From NCBI RefSeq assembly GCF_026410195.1, contig NZ_JAPMLM010000069.1, positions 124,001 through 188,000 on the forward strand: a DNA stretch of 64,000 bases, written 5' to 3'. This document shows, one piece after another, positions 17,799 to 27,603 of this stretch (position 1 is the first letter of the stretch; each line of letters opens with the position of its first letter). The stretch comes from Xanthomarina sp. F2636L. GTDB lineage: Bacteria > Bacteroidota > Bacteroidia > Flavobacteriales > Flavobacteriaceae. Under the pieces are notes generated by a model. It did no database searches, was not told the DNA's origin, and saw nothing but the letters and a program-made list of their open reading frames with translations. Made by a program: the position numbers and the translations under genes.

Positions 17799-18726
17799 GG
17801 AGCTTAGCGATGTGTTTTAAAGAGGTTTCCTTGTCTTTTAGGAGTTGTTCTTTTAGTTCGGAAACCGAATTAAATTTTTGTTCGTCTCTAATTCTATCCA
17901 GTAATTCAATAACCAAGGATTCACTATAAATAGACTGATTAAAATTGAAAAAATGTATTTCTATGGATTGCTCGTTATTGGAATCAATGGTTGGATTGAA
18001 GCCAATATTCATCATCCCAAAAACGGTTTGGTCTTGTATGCTTGCTTTAACAATATACACACCTTGTTTTGGAATGAGCTTGTAGGTTTCTGTAATGTTT
18101 AAATTGGCTGTTGGAAACCCGATGGTATTTCCTAAACCTTTTCCTTTTACAACATGTCCACTAAGCATAAAATTGGAGCCTAAATACTTATTGGCAATTT
18201 TTATATTGCCTTCACTTAAAGCTTTTCTAATTTTTGTGGAACTTACTGAAACATCATTAATATCTTGAGCTGAAATTTCTTCAACTTCAAAATTGTATTG
18301 TTTTCCAAAGACTTTTAAGTCGTCTATATTGGCTGCTCTATTTCTTCCAAATTGGTGGTCGTAACCAATAATAATTTTTTTAACCCGAAGTTGCTTTACT
18401 AAAACTTCAATAACAAATTCTTCAGCCGTTAAACGCGAGAATTCTTTAGTAAATTCTTTCACAACCAAGACATCCAATCCAAGTTGTTCAAGAATATAGC
18501 TTCTTTCGTCAATGGTATTAATGAGTTTGATGTTGGCATCTTTTTGTAATACCATTCTGGGATGAGGAAAAAATGTTAAGACAACAGATTTTAAATGACT
18601 CTTTTTGGCAGCCTGTACTAAGCGTTCAATAATTTTTTGATGTCCAATATGGACCCCATCAAAAGTGCCAATGGTTACAACGGTGTTGAAATCAAAATCG
18701 AGCTTAAGTGACTTGTAAATTTTCAA
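17788..18726 (-). CDS. ribF: Bifunctional riboflavin kinase/FAD synthetase
   Basis: RibF phosphorylates riboflavin to FMN and adenylylates FMN to FAD. The 312-residue protein has the N-terminal nucleotidyltransferase domain with TIGTFDGVHIGHQKII (H-x-G-H type) and the YDHQFGRNRA block, and the C-terminal flavokinase domain with GKGLGNTIGFPTANLNI and LIPKQGVYIVKA. Length and domain order are normal. It overlaps the downstream HTTM gene by 11 bases. The duplicated terminator of the neighbouring M43 protease gene lies just upstream, at 18755-18783. Confidence 0.96.
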   Translation of the reverse strand: MKIYKSLKLDFDFNTVVTIGTFDGVHIGHQKIIERLVQAAKKSHLKSVVLTFFPHPRMVLQKDANIKLINTIDERSYILEQLGLDVLVVKEFTKEFSRLTAEEFVIEVLVKQLRVKKIIIGYDHQFGRNRAANIDDLKVFGKQYNFEVEEISAQDINDVSVSSTKIRKALSEGNIKIANKYLGSNFMLSGHVVKGKGLGNTIGFPTANLNITETYKLIPKQGVYIVKASIQDQTVFGMMNIGFNPTIDSNNEQSIEIHFFNFNQSIYSESLVIELLDRIRDEQKFNSVSELKEQLLKDKETSLKHIAKLHAK

Positions 18727-18754
18727 GATTGAATTATTTCTCCAAAAATAAATA

Positions 18755-18783
18755 AAGAGGACTGATAAACATCAATCCTCTTT
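18755..18783 (-). terminator. Terminator of the first M43 protease gene
   Basis: AAAGAGGACTGAT and ATCAATCCTCTTT form a stem with one G.U/A-C imperfection around AAAC; a T-rich run follows on the minus strand. It is nearly identical to the terminator at 20961-20990. Confidence 0.85.
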
Positions 18784-18975
18784 CAAATTTATTTGGTATT
18801 AAGATTTATTTCTTAATGAAAGGTAAAGAAACTTGATTAGATTCTTTAGCTATTTTAATAAAATACATCCCATTGCTTAAGCTAGACGTATTGATTGACA
18901 AATCAGCTTTGTTAGCAATGTGCTTGCTAAGAACAACTTGCCCTAGCATGTTGTAAACTGCATAGCTGTCTGGCA
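18755..18975 (-). repeat. 221-bp direct repeat, copy 1 (T9SS C-terminus plus terminator)
   Basis: This segment, covering the last ~170 coding bases of the first M43 protease gene, its stop and its terminator, aligns without gaps to 20961-21181. In the first 70 positions I count six differences; encoded peptides share LSINTSSLSNGMYFIKIAKE and the residues after it exactly. Confidence 0.8.
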
Positions 18976-20719
18976 CATTGGAATTAGTCGTTTTAATGTG
19001 CAATATATTTTTAGTTGGGTTAGGGTAAATACTTATGGTACTGCTTAATTCAAATTCAGAAGTACTTAAAGACGATACAATAATAGATGTGTCTTCTGAA
19101 CTTCCATATTGTCCACCACTAAAAATTAAAGTATCATCAGCAGTTCTTAATTCGTAAGAGCCATTACCATAATTACAACACATGCCATCTCCATAGGAGT
19201 CATTTATGGTAAAGGTATAACATCCAGTTGCAGTTAAAGTGAAAATTTCATCAATTGGAGTTGTGTTGCCATTTGTGTATGGTCCACCAGAATATAGAAC
19301 ACTGCCTGATGCATCACTAAAAGTCCAGCTAGTTTCAGAACCATAATTATCAGGAACAAGATGTAGTTTCACCTCATTTGTTGTGAAAGACCCTGAGCTT
19401 GAAAAAACTTGGGAATCTACATTGTTACAGGCTCGTGCATCTGTAGTGCTATTAACATTTATAATGCTTGCATTTAGGGTTTGAGTACCACCACTTGCAG
19501 AAATTGTTGGAAGAGTTGCTGTTGCATATTCCCCATAAGCTAAAGAACCCGTCCAATTGTAGTTAGTAGCATCAGCTCCATCTACATCATAGCTAATGGT
19601 TGCAGCCGTTAAGGTGGAAGTTCCCCAATTTATAATCTTTATATTAGCGTTAACATCTGTTGTACAAGGTACGGTACTTAAACATTCAATAGCTATCTCA
19701 GCATCATTTGGTACTGCAGTAATTGGGTCTGCACCATTTGATGAAACTAAACCTAATCTTGAAGACGCTAATACGGCTTGTACTCTAACTTTCTGTCCTG
19801 CAGTATAGGTATTCATACAGGTGTCGTCTGTGTAATCCATATAATTCTCAATCATATCTAAAGTCCCACATGAAACATGACCAACTGGGCACCCATAATT
19901 AGGTGAATCTACAGCAGGAGTATCGGCAACTTCATCTCCAGTTCCCCCACAACCTCCTTGGAAGGTGTGATATAATCCTAAATAATGACCAACTTCGTGA
20001 GTCATCGTACGTCCTTTATCATATGGAGCACTTAATTGGAATGTGCCATCATCGTAATCAGAACTTCCAAAATAGGTATGACCAGCACTAACGCCATCTG
20101 TATTTGCTGGACCACCAGGAAATTGGGCAAATCCTAAATAACCATCCATGCCACCTACATATTTAGAAGACCACATATTCATATATAAATCACGATTCCA
20201 AATGGTTTGTGTTTTCCAATAATCAATGTCTTCAAAACTCGGTGTTCCGTCTTGACAAATGTTTACACGATTAATTCCATTGGTTGGACATCCATCTGGC
20301 GTTCTTTGAGCCATGACAAATTCCACTTCTACATCTACACCTCCAGCAGTACTTTCACCAGGAGTTCCTACTATCATTCTAAAATCTTGATTCATAACTG
20401 TAACCTGCGATAGTACTTGTGCGTCCGAAATGTTTGCTCCAGTACCAATAGGCTCGCCATTATGTAAGACATGAACAACAAGAGGAATAGAAACCACAGC
20501 TCTACGTTGTGGAGATTGACATATTTCTTGAATTTTTGCTTCTAATTGCTGTTTAAATGTCTCGCTACCCATCATGCTTGGGTTATTTGCAATCAATCCA
20601 GCATTGTAAAGGTCTGTTAAACACTTGGTGTTTTCTTGTGTATTTTTTTCTTGTGCCATTAAAAAACCAGGCATACATAATAGTATAAAAACTAGTTTGG
20701 CTAAAGTAATTTTTTTCAT
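18806..20719 (-). CDS. Secreted M43-family (pappalysin-like) zinc metalloprotease with T9SS sorting domain
   Basis: A 637-residue protein with a signal peptide (LAKLVFILLCMPGFLMAQ). The metzincin zinc site HEVGHYLGLYH (His241, Glu242, His245, His251) is followed by the Met-turn region ENYMDYTDDTCMN, which together define the M43/pappalysin family. A CARDB-like segment and a second beta-domain with calcium-like DSYGDGMCC follow, and the chain ends in a type A Type IX sorting domain (ISIYPNPTKNILHIK ... MYFIKIA). It should be exported across the outer membrane and anchored or released. Its C-terminal end is a near copy of the neighbouring protease's end. Confidence 0.92.
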   Translation of the reverse strand: MKKITLAKLVFILLCMPGFLMAQEKNTQENTKCLTDLYNAGLIANNPSMMGSETFKQQLEAKIQEICQSPQRRAVVSIPLVVHVLHNGEPIGTGANISDAQVLSQVTVMNQDFRMIVGTPGESTAGGVDVEVEFVMAQRTPDGCPTNGINRVNICQDGTPSFEDIDYWKTQTIWNRDLYMNMWSSKYVGGMDGYLGFAQFPGGPANTDGVSAGHTYFGSSDYDDGTFQLSAPYDKGRTMTHEVGHYLGLYHTFQGGCGGTGDEVADTPAVDSPNYGCPVGHVSCGTLDMIENYMDYTDDTCMNTYTAGQKVRVQAVLASSRLGLVSSNGADPITAVPNDAEIAIECLSTVPCTTDVNANIKIINWGTSTLTAATISYDVDGADATNYNWTGSLAYGEYATATLPTISASGGTQTLNASIINVNSTTDARACNNVDSQVFSSSGSFTTNEVKLHLVPDNYGSETSWTFSDASGSVLYSGGPYTNGNTTPIDEIFTLTATGCYTFTINDSYGDGMCCNYGNGSYELRTADDTLIFSGGQYGSSEDTSIIVSSLSTSEFELSSTISIYPNPTKNILHIKTTNSNVPDSYAVYNMLGQVVLSKHIANKADLSINTSSLSNGMYFIKIAKESNQVSLPFIKK

Positions 20720-20960
20720 AAAGCAGTGATTTATTGGTTATAGTGTTTTTAAAGTTTCTCTCTTTGTTATACGTTGTAAAAGACCATATTCAAAACATAT
20801 TGAAAATTGAGCATGAAGAATTTTTTAATATGCTATTTTATAAAAAAATGGAATATTCAATAAAAGTATAAAAAAATGTTAAAAAAACACCTCAATAGTT
20901 TATTTAGTGTGAATTAGATATGAAAATTTAACATAAGGCAAAAAAATAGCTATAAAAAAA

Positions 20961-20990
20961 AAGAGGATTGATAAACATCAATCCTCTTTT
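20961..20990 (-). terminator. Terminator of the second M43 protease gene
   Basis: AAAGAGGATTGAT and ATCAATCCTCTTT form a perfect 13-bp stem around AAAC, followed on the minus strand by a ten-base T tract. Part of the 221-bp repeat. Confidence 0.9.
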
Positions 20991-21181
20991 AGATTTATTT
21001 AATATTAAGATTTATTTCTTAATAAAAGGTAAAGAAACTTGATTAGATTCTTTAGCTATTTTAATAAAATACATGCCGTTACTTAAGCTAGACGTATTGA
21101 TAGATAAATCAGCCTCGTTAGCGATACGCTTACTAAGTACAACTTGTCCTAACATGTTGTAAATAGAATAGCTATCAGGCA
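20961..21181 (-). repeat. 221-bp direct repeat, copy 2
   Basis: Gap-free partner of 18755-18975, covering the terminator, the stop codon and the T9SS C-terminal end of the second M43 protease gene. Confidence 0.8.
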
Positions 21182-23861
21182 ATTCGTTTACATTAGCTAC
21201 AGAAATGTTTAGAGTATTAGTAGTTGGATTAGGATATAATCCAATGTTGTTATCTAGAGCATAGTTTTCTACACTTAAATAAGCATTTAGAGGGCCAAAA
21301 TAGAAATCTCCATCAGCACCAGTAAAGCTTCCTTCAAGAGTTACACCTGTTGATCCATAACTACCAAGAGTTGCAGGAACAATATCTTCAACACTTCCAC
21401 TTACTTCTCTAATAATATATAAGTCTGCTCTTACTTGTCCTGTAGCACTTTCCCAACCTGAGATTTCAGCTTCAGTAAAATAAAAGGAAGTCATAACATC
21501 ACCAGTTGTGTTAGCAGCATCAGTATCAATATTAAATGCTTTGTCCATTACAAATTCACCTGAATCTGGATTCTCATACATTTGAGCTCCATTACCAGCA
21601 CGCGTTACAGCAATATTAGCACAACCGTAATCAAAACTATCATTGTTTTGTATGTTAGCCATAATGTTGCCAGAAGCACTATCATAAGCATAAGCAGAAC
21701 CCATGCCTATTAAATCTATTTGAGCAGCTGTACCTCCTGTGTTAATAGCCGTTTGAACAGAGTTTTGTGAATAAGATGTAACACTAAAATCATCTACCAT
21801 AAACATATATCTATCTGCAGAAATACAGTGTATTCCAATTCTAATTTCTTGGTTGTTATAAGCTGATAAGTCGTATGTGTCTTCAGTCCATGTTCCATAA
21901 GGAGCTGTTAATGATGCAGGAGATATTAAAGTGAAATCTGCTCCAGAAGTAGGTGAACCGGAGCCAACATATACGCCTACATTATAATTTTCTGGACCAT
22001 AAGAATTAGACATGGCTTTTACCCAAAAAGATACAGAGTTCCCAGAAGCTCCCAAAGAAAGGACTGGAGATACTAACCAATCGTCATTTGCTGGGTTTGC
22101 ACCTGGAACTGCTGCCCAAGCTGCTGCATATTTTGCACCACTTCGTGGATCAAAATCTCTTGTTTCTGTACCAGAGGCTGCATTGGTAACTCCTGCTGCT
22201 GCTGGATTAAAAATTTGATAAGCCATGGCAGCATTAGCGTTTGGCCAAGTAGGAGTAGCTGTTCCACCTGTATAGGTGTCTAAGCCATCATCATCAATAG
22301 TAATCCAATCTCCTATACCATCAATTATAAAATCAGTATAGCTTTCAAAATCATCACTAAATAAAGTAGTAACAGCACCTGGATTTGGAGCAATATCATC
22401 ATCTAAAATGGTAAGTGTTAATGTCTCATTACCGTTAGTTGCTAATTCTGCATCACCACCACCAGCATTTAATGACATGTTTATAATAACTGTTTCATCA
22501 GTTTCAATATAAGCATCTTCATAAATTCTGATTATTAGGTTTTGAGCTGCATTAGATCCAGCTGGAAAAATAACACTAGGTGTTAAAATTTCATAATCAG
22601 ACATATTTGTAGCAGTTCCACTGGCAGAAAAAGTAACAGTAGCATTTGCTGATGCACCTAAACCAATAACTACAGGAACGCTTATGTCTCGAGAAGTACA
22701 GCTTGTCCCTTCAACTTCATTCATATTAGGAGTGCTAAAAGAAATTATTGGTGAAGAACTACCAGTTGTTGAATTCGGTAAGTTTGAAATACCATCAGCA
22801 TTATCAAGAACCGTTAACATTCTATTTACTTGATCGAAAGTAAAGATGTTCATACAAGCATCGTTGGTATAATCCATATAGTTTTCAACCATATCAGGAC
22901 CTAAACCATCACTTGGACATCTGTCTATAGTTGGACATCCTCCATTAGATGTTGTAGAGTCAGGAGTATCTGCACAATAATCATCGTTTGTACAAGAGGA
23001 AGTATCTCCCCAAATATGTCTTAAACCTATCCAGTGTCCCACTTCATGTGTTAATGTACGTCCTAAGTTGTAAGGAGCAGCTGTTCCTGGATTAGAAACA
23101 GAACCAACACTTCCTGCTAATACTACAACACCGTCGGTTAAAGCAGAGCCACCATCAGCAGGCATCCCTGGTAAGGTAGAATTAGAAGGAAACTGTGCAT
23201 ACCCTAATAAACCACCACTAAGATTTGCAGTCCAAATATTTGCATATAAAGAACGATCCCAAACTGTCGCTTGTTTAATACCGCCATTCATGGTTGCTTG
23301 TGATTGTGCACCTGCGTACCCATAAACTCTATCGATACCTGGTTCTGGTAAAGGGTTTCCGGATGGATCTACCATAGCAGGAATAAAATTAATTTCTGCA
23401 TCTGCGGCAGAAGGATGTGTACTCCCTGCTAAGTTTCTAAAATCAATATTTAATTGATTTATTTGAGCTTGAATTATTGAAGCAGGCAAATCGTTAGCAT
23501 CTCCTGCAGTATTTGTAATTACGTGGAAAATAATAGGAATATTAACAACAGCTCTTCTGTAAGTGCCATCAGCTATTTCTTGTGCTACACGTTGTTTACG
23601 AGCTTCTACTAAAGGTGCTAACCAATTTTCGAATTCTTCTGTCGATTGAATGTTAGGATTGTTTTGCTTACGTAGTGCTTCCACTTCTACGGTAGCACAT
23701 CTTATAAATCCTGTTTCGTTAAAATGTCTTTGATTATCCTCTGTTAATTGTAGAGGCTCATGCGAAATGGCTTTTGTAGATGATTTTTGTTGTGCATGCA
23801 AACTAAAAACCATTAAAAACACAAATAAACCAATAGCATTTTTTAAGTTGTTTTGTTTCAT
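21012..23861 (-). CDS. Large secreted M43-family metalloprotease with Calx-beta-like, choice-of-anchor J and T9SS domains
   Basis: A 949-residue exported protein: signal peptide (IGLFVFLMVFSLHAQ), pro-region, M43 catalytic domain with HEVGHWIGLRH (His272, Glu273, His276, His282) and Met-turn MVENYMDYTNDACMN, then a Calx-beta-like beta-sandwich (about 395-490, YEDAYIETDETVIINMSL), then a choice-of-anchor-J/MAM-like adhesion domain (about 500-690, LFSDDFESY ... DDWLVSP), a further beta region and a type A Type IX sorting domain (LYPNPTTNTLNIS). It likely degrades extracellular protein or polysaccharide-bound protein. The C-terminal ~57 residues match the neighbouring 637-residue protease almost exactly. 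Confidence 0.92.
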   Translation of the reverse strand: MKQNNLKNAIGLFVFLMVFSLHAQQKSSTKAISHEPLQLTEDNQRHFNETGFIRCATVEVEALRKQNNPNIQSTEEFENWLAPLVEARKQRVAQEIADGTYRRAVVNIPIIFHVITNTAGDANDLPASIIQAQINQLNIDFRNLAGSTHPSAADAEINFIPAMVDPSGNPLPEPGIDRVYGYAGAQSQATMNGGIKQATVWDRSLYANIWTANLSGGLLGYAQFPSNSTLPGMPADGGSALTDGVVVLAGSVGSVSNPGTAAPYNLGRTLTHEVGHWIGLRHIWGDTSSCTNDDYCADTPDSTTSNGGCPTIDRCPSDGLGPDMVENYMDYTNDACMNIFTFDQVNRMLTVLDNADGISNLPNSTTGSSSPIISFSTPNMNEVEGTSCTSRDISVPVVIGLGASANATVTFSASGTATNMSDYEILTPSVIFPAGSNAAQNLIIRIYEDAYIETDETVIINMSLNAGGGDAELATNGNETLTLTILDDDIAPNPGAVTTLFSDDFESYTDFIIDGIGDWITIDDDGLDTYTGGTATPTWPNANAAMAYQIFNPAAAGVTNAASGTETRDFDPRSGAKYAAAWAAVPGANPANDDWLVSPVLSLGASGNSVSFWVKAMSNSYGPENYNVGVYVGSGSPTSGADFTLISPASLTAPYGTWTEDTYDLSAYNNQEIRIGIHCISADRYMFMVDDFSVTSYSQNSVQTAINTGGTAAQIDLIGMGSAYAYDSASGNIMANIQNNDSFDYGCANIAVTRAGNGAQMYENPDSGEFVMDKAFNIDTDAANTTGDVMTSFYFTEAEISGWESATGQVRADLYIIREVSGSVEDIVPATLGSYGSTGVTLEGSFTGADGDFYFGPLNAYLSVENYALDNNIGLYPNPTTNTLNISVANVNELPDSYSIYNMLGQVVLSKRIANEADLSINTSSLSNGMYFIKIAKESNQVSLPFIKK

Positions 23862-23967
23862 AATTTAATAATTAAAAAAGTTGTTTTAAGAGTAAGTTGT
23901 AAATTTAAATAAAAATAACAAGATATTTATAGATAGCCAGTCCTAATTATACAATTAGTATGGATTT

Positions 23968-23999
23968 ATGCAACATTTTAACATATTTAGATGTTGCAT
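23968..23999. promoter_or_regulatory. Inverted repeat in the divergent protease promoter region
   Basis: ATGCAACAT (23968-23976) and ATGTTGCAT (23991-23999) are perfect 9-base inverted copies, 23 bases centre to centre, roughly midway between the divergent starts at 23861 and 24078. The geometry suits a dimeric regulator acting on both genes; it could also fold as a hairpin. Confidence 0.45.
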
Positions 24000-24077
24000 A
24001 TTGATTTTCAATACTTAAAAAACAAATTAACCAGTATTTTTTTTACTTTTAAAATCTAAACAAATAAATAACAAACT

Positions 24078-26828
24078 ATGCAATTTAAAATTACTAAAGT
24101 CTTATTGAACAAAATGAACTTGCTATTACTTATAGCTTTATTGTTCAGTATGAATCTAATGGCCCAAAAGCCAATGCCTGTAAGAGATTTTGAAATTAGT
24201 CTTGAAGCAGATGAAAAAGTGACCTCTGAGATTAAAAGCAATATGCGTCTTAATCTAGAAACTGGACTACCCATAGCGCTTTATGGATTAAATTACGAAG
24301 TACCTCAGGGAACGCCAGAAACAATGGCTATGTACTATATTACTAATGAATCTGAAAGATTTGGAATTAAGAAAAATGAAATTGTAAATCTACATCATCA
24401 TGCTACTAGAACTACAAATGCAGGTTCGGTAGTGCGTTATCGTCAGTATTCAGGAGTTTATCCTGTTAATAAGGCAGAATTAACGATTACCATTTCACCA
24501 CAAAATAAAGTGGTTTATGTTATGAATAGCTATGAACCAAATGTAAATATGGCAAACGTAGAACCATCTGTGACCGAAGAAGGAGCTTACCAAATGGCAT
24601 TAGATTATTTAGATGTTAAGAATGCTGTAACTTACAATGATAGCCGTTTAATGGTTTATAAAAACACCAAAATAGCGCGCCTAGCATATGAGATAACTAT
24701 TTTAACAAGTAATCCTCTAGGTGAATGGCATGTGTTTGTGGATGCTCGTACCGGAGAAATATTTAAAGTGGCAGATATGGCACATTATAATTGCGACCAT
24801 AAAAAAGGAAATCATAATACAGATTGCAATCAAAAAGAAGATCATGGCACAACTGAAGTATATAGAAGAGCAGTTGGAACAGGAATGGTTTTTAATCCAG
24901 ATCCATTATCCTCTAACACCGTTGTTTATGGAACAAGTGGTTATGTAGATGGTAATGATGCGAATACCCCAGAACTTGAAGCTGCAAGAGTTAGTGTTGT
25001 TTTAAATGATATTACTCAAACTGGAAGCACCTATTCTTTAGTTGGTCCTCGTGCAGAAATAATTGATTTTGATGCTCCTAATACAGGCTTGTTTACTCAA
25101 AATTCTTCAGATTTCAATTTTACAAGAGATCAGCAAGGTTTTGAAGCTGTTAATGTTTATTATCATATTGATTATCTAATGGATTATATTAACAATACCT
25201 TAGGCAGCAATATTATGCCTTACCAATATGCAGGTGGTGTTCAATTTGATCCACATGGCGCAAATGGTGCAGATAATTCTTATTATACTAGTGGTGCTGG
25301 ACGTTTGGCTTTTGGTGAAGGTTGTGTAGATGATGCTGAAGATTCTGATGTTATTCATCATGAGCTAGGTCATGGACTTCATGATTGGGTTACTTCTGGT
25401 GGTTTATCACAGGTGAATGGTTTGAGCGAAGGCTCAGGAGATTATGTCGCTCAATCTTATAATAGAGGTGTAAGTATTGCAAATGGTTATTGGACTTCAG
25501 CCGATGCTGCATGGAATTATGTCTTTAATTGGGATGGCCATAACACGTGTTGGAATGGAAGAATTACCAATTATTCAGCTGTTTATCCTGGAGGCTTAAC
25601 GGGTTCTATCCATACAGATGGACAAATTTGGGCAAGTTGCTTAATGACCGTTTGGGATGAAATTGGGCAACAACGAATGGATAAGATTTTCTACGAAGGA
25701 TTAGGGATGACAAATAGTTCTTCAAATCAGAATGATGCTGCAGTAGCAGTTTACCAAGCTGCTATAAACTTAAATTATACGACTACTGAAATAAATGACA
25801 TTCATGCAGGCTTATCAGCCTGTGGTTATACCTTGCCGGCATTAGATGGGCCACCTGTTGCTGCTTTTAGTGCAGATAATGAAAGTATTTGTTTGGATTT
25901 GAACAACACTGTAAATTTTATGGATGAAACATCTCCCAATGGAACTTCATGGGCATGGACATTTGAAGGAGGTACACCAGCAACTTCAACAGCTCAAAAT
26001 CCAACGGTTACTTACGCGGCAGATGGATCCTACGATGTAACTTTAGTTGTTACTAACGCTTTTGGATCAGACACGCTTACTTTAACAGATTATATTTCTG
26101 TGGTTTCTGGAGCAGCTTGCCCTTCTTGTAATACAGCAACAGTTAACCCAAATACCACTATTTCTACTACTGGAGGCATTTCATACACCTCTACTATTGT
26201 TATTGCTGAAGATGCTCCTATTACAGATGTAAATGTTACAATTAATATAACACATACATGGGATGCAGATTTGGATATTTTTATAACAAGTCCTTTAGGA
26301 ACAATTGTGGAGCTTACATCAGATAATGGAGGTAGTGGAGATAATTATATTAATACTGTTTTTGACATGGATGGAGTAAATGGATTAATAACTGCAGGAA
26401 CACCACCCTTTACAGGAAGTTATATACCTGAAGGAAACTTAAATGATTTAAATGGCGAGTTATCTGCCGGAAACTGGGTTTTAACTGTTGTTGATGATGC
26501 AGGTGGTGATGGAGGAACTTGGAATTCATGGTCTTTGGAGCTCTGCACAAGCCCAACGGTTTCTATTGCTGAAAATACGTTTGAAGTGTTTTCTATCTTT
26601 CCAAACCCTAATAATGGAGAGTTTACGATACACTTAAACTCGACTTCCAATAAGGATATTCATGTTCAAGTTTATGATTTAAGAGGGCGTACTGTATTTA
26701 ATAAGACGTATTTAAATTCTACCGATTTTAATCAAGTTATCAATATGAACAAGGTTCAGTCCGGATTGTATTTAGTAAAAGTTAATGATGGCGAAAGACA
26801 AACTATCCAAAAAATAATTGTTGAATAA
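24078..26828 (+). CDS. Secreted gluzincin metalloprotease (M4/M36 type) with FTP, PKD, P-domain and T9SS domain
   Basis: A 916-residue exported peptidase. After the signal peptide (LLLLIALLFSMNLMAQ) comes a fungalysin/thermolysin-type propeptide (FTP/PepSY-like, about 35-240), then the catalytic domain with HHELGH (His428, Glu429, His432) and the third zinc ligand Glu451 in GLSEGSGDY, the gluzincin HEXXH-x18-E arrangement. A PKD domain (about 591-674), a proprotein-convertase P-domain (about 688-827) and a Type IX sorting domain (FSIFPNPNNGEFTIHL) follow. The start could also be the Met at 24114. It is divergent from the M43 proteases, suggesting a shared extracellular-proteolysis locus. M36 versus M4 cannot be settled by eye. 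Confidence 0.88.
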   Translation: MQFKITKVLLNKMNLLLLIALLFSMNLMAQKPMPVRDFEISLEADEKVTSEIKSNMRLNLETGLPIALYGLNYEVPQGTPETMAMYYITNESERFGIKKNEIVNLHHHATRTTNAGSVVRYRQYSGVYPVNKAELTITISPQNKVVYVMNSYEPNVNMANVEPSVTEEGAYQMALDYLDVKNAVTYNDSRLMVYKNTKIARLAYEITILTSNPLGEWHVFVDARTGEIFKVADMAHYNCDHKKGNHNTDCNQKEDHGTTEVYRRAVGTGMVFNPDPLSSNTVVYGTSGYVDGNDANTPELEAARVSVVLNDITQTGSTYSLVGPRAEIIDFDAPNTGLFTQNSSDFNFTRDQQGFEAVNVYYHIDYLMDYINNTLGSNIMPYQYAGGVQFDPHGANGADNSYYTSGAGRLAFGEGCVDDAEDSDVIHHELGHGLHDWVTSGGLSQVNGLSEGSGDYVAQSYNRGVSIANGYWTSADAAWNYVFNWDGHNTCWNGRITNYSAVYPGGLTGSIHTDGQIWASCLMTVWDEIGQQRMDKIFYEGLGMTNSSSNQNDAAVAVYQAAINLNYTTTEINDIHAGLSACGYTLPALDGPPVAAFSADNESICLDLNNTVNFMDETSPNGTSWAWTFEGGTPATSTAQNPTVTYAADGSYDVTLVVTNAFGSDTLTLTDYISVVSGAACPSCNTATVNPNTTISTTGGISYTSTIVIAEDAPITDVNVTINITHTWDADLDIFITSPLGTIVELTSDNGGSGDNYINTVFDMDGVNGLITAGTPPFTGSYIPEGNLNDLNGELSAGNWVLTVVDDAGGDGGTWNSWSLELCTSPTVSIAENTFEVFSIFPNPNNGEFTIHLNSTSNKDIHVQVYDLRGRTVFNKTYLNSTDFNQVINMNKVQSGLYLVKVNDGERQTIQKIIVE

Positions 26829-26847
26829 TAAGCTTTAAATTAATACC

Positions 26848-26878
26848 AAAAAGGGAAGCTAAGTAGCTTCCCTTTTTT
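26848..26878. terminator. Bidirectional terminator between the gluzincin gene and pth
   Basis: AAAAAGGGAAGCTA (26848-26861) pairs perfectly with TAGCTTCCCTTTTT (26864-26877), with T/A tracts on either side; it serves both convergent genes and overlaps the pth stop codon. Confidence 0.85.
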
Positions 26879-27512
26879 ATTTTCCATTAAAGGTATTCAT
26901 GGTATTGTTTATGCCTGCAGTTCCAAAAGATTTAATGAGCTCAAAAGATTTGTCTAGACGTTCTGGAAGATTTTTGTTTTCTTCTTCGTTCCATTCTCCT
27001 AGTACATAATCCACTTGAGATCCTTTGTGAAATTCGTCGCTAATTCCAAACCTAAATCGGTTGTAGTTGGTGGTATTTAATTTTTCTTGTATATCTTTTA
27101 ATCCGTTGTGTCCACCATCGCTGCCTTTTGTTTTTAAACGAATACTGCCAAAGGGTAAGTTTAGGTCGTCTGTAATTATTAGTAGATTTTCTAAAGCTAT
27201 TTTTTCTTTTGTAAGCCAATAAAGCACGGCTTTCCCACTTAAATTCATATAGGTGCTTGGCTTTAGTAAGATAAAGGTTCTTCCTTTAAATTTATAGCTT
27301 GCTATGTCTCCTAGTTTTTGAGTCTCGAATGTTAAGGCTTCTTTATGTGCAAGATGGTCTAATATTTTAAAGCCGATATTATGTCTGGTGTTTGCGTATT
27401 TTTCACCGATATTTCCAAGACCAACAATTAAAAATTTTTTCATGGAGTCTGTATCTTCAGTAGGTACCAAAGAATTTTGTTTATTGAATATTTTTTTAAA
27501 GAAGTGAAACAT
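26877..27512 (-). CDS. pth: Aminoacyl-tRNA hydrolase (peptidyl-tRNA hydrolase)
   Basis: Pth cleaves peptidyl-tRNAs released by stalled ribosomes and recycles tRNA. The canonical core starts at MKKFLIVGLGNIGEKYANTR, with catalytic His in NTRHNIGF, then FILLKPSTYMNLSGKAV and DDLNLPFGSIRLKTKGSDGG followed by HNGL, all standard. The chosen start gives a 24-residue hydrophobic/basic N-terminal extension (MFHFFKKIFNKQNSL) that is common in flavobacterial annotations; the internal Met (27440) would give the usual ~187 residues. It is followed upstream by rplY, a pairing frequent in bacteria. Confidence 0.94.
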   Translation of the reverse strand: MFHFFKKIFNKQNSLVPTEDTDSMKKFLIVGLGNIGEKYANTRHNIGFKILDHLAHKEALTFETQKLGDIASYKFKGRTFILLKPSTYMNLSGKAVLYWLTKEKIALENLLIITDDLNLPFGSIRLKTKGSDGGHNGLKDIQEKLNTTNYNRFRFGISDEFHKGSQVDYVLGEWNEEENKNLPERLDKSFELIKSFGTAGINNTMNTFNGK

Positions 27513-27533
27513 TTTATTGTTTAAACAAAAATA

Positions 27534-27580
27534 AAAAAAGCATTCTGAATCCCGATGACTATCGAGGCAGAATGCTTTTA
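27534..27580 (-). terminator. rplY terminator
   Basis: AAAGCATTCTG (27537-27547) pairs with CAGAATGCTTT (27568-27578); an inner CGAT/ATCG stem sits in the loop and a T-rich run follows on the minus strand. Confidence 0.8.
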
Positions 27581-27603
27581 TATAATTTAAAACTTGTTAA
27601 AGT

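Noticed and set aside
18755-21181. Direct repeats as insertion-sequence ends
   Set aside because: No transposase lies between them and the repeats are coding, in the same orientation, and end in terminators.
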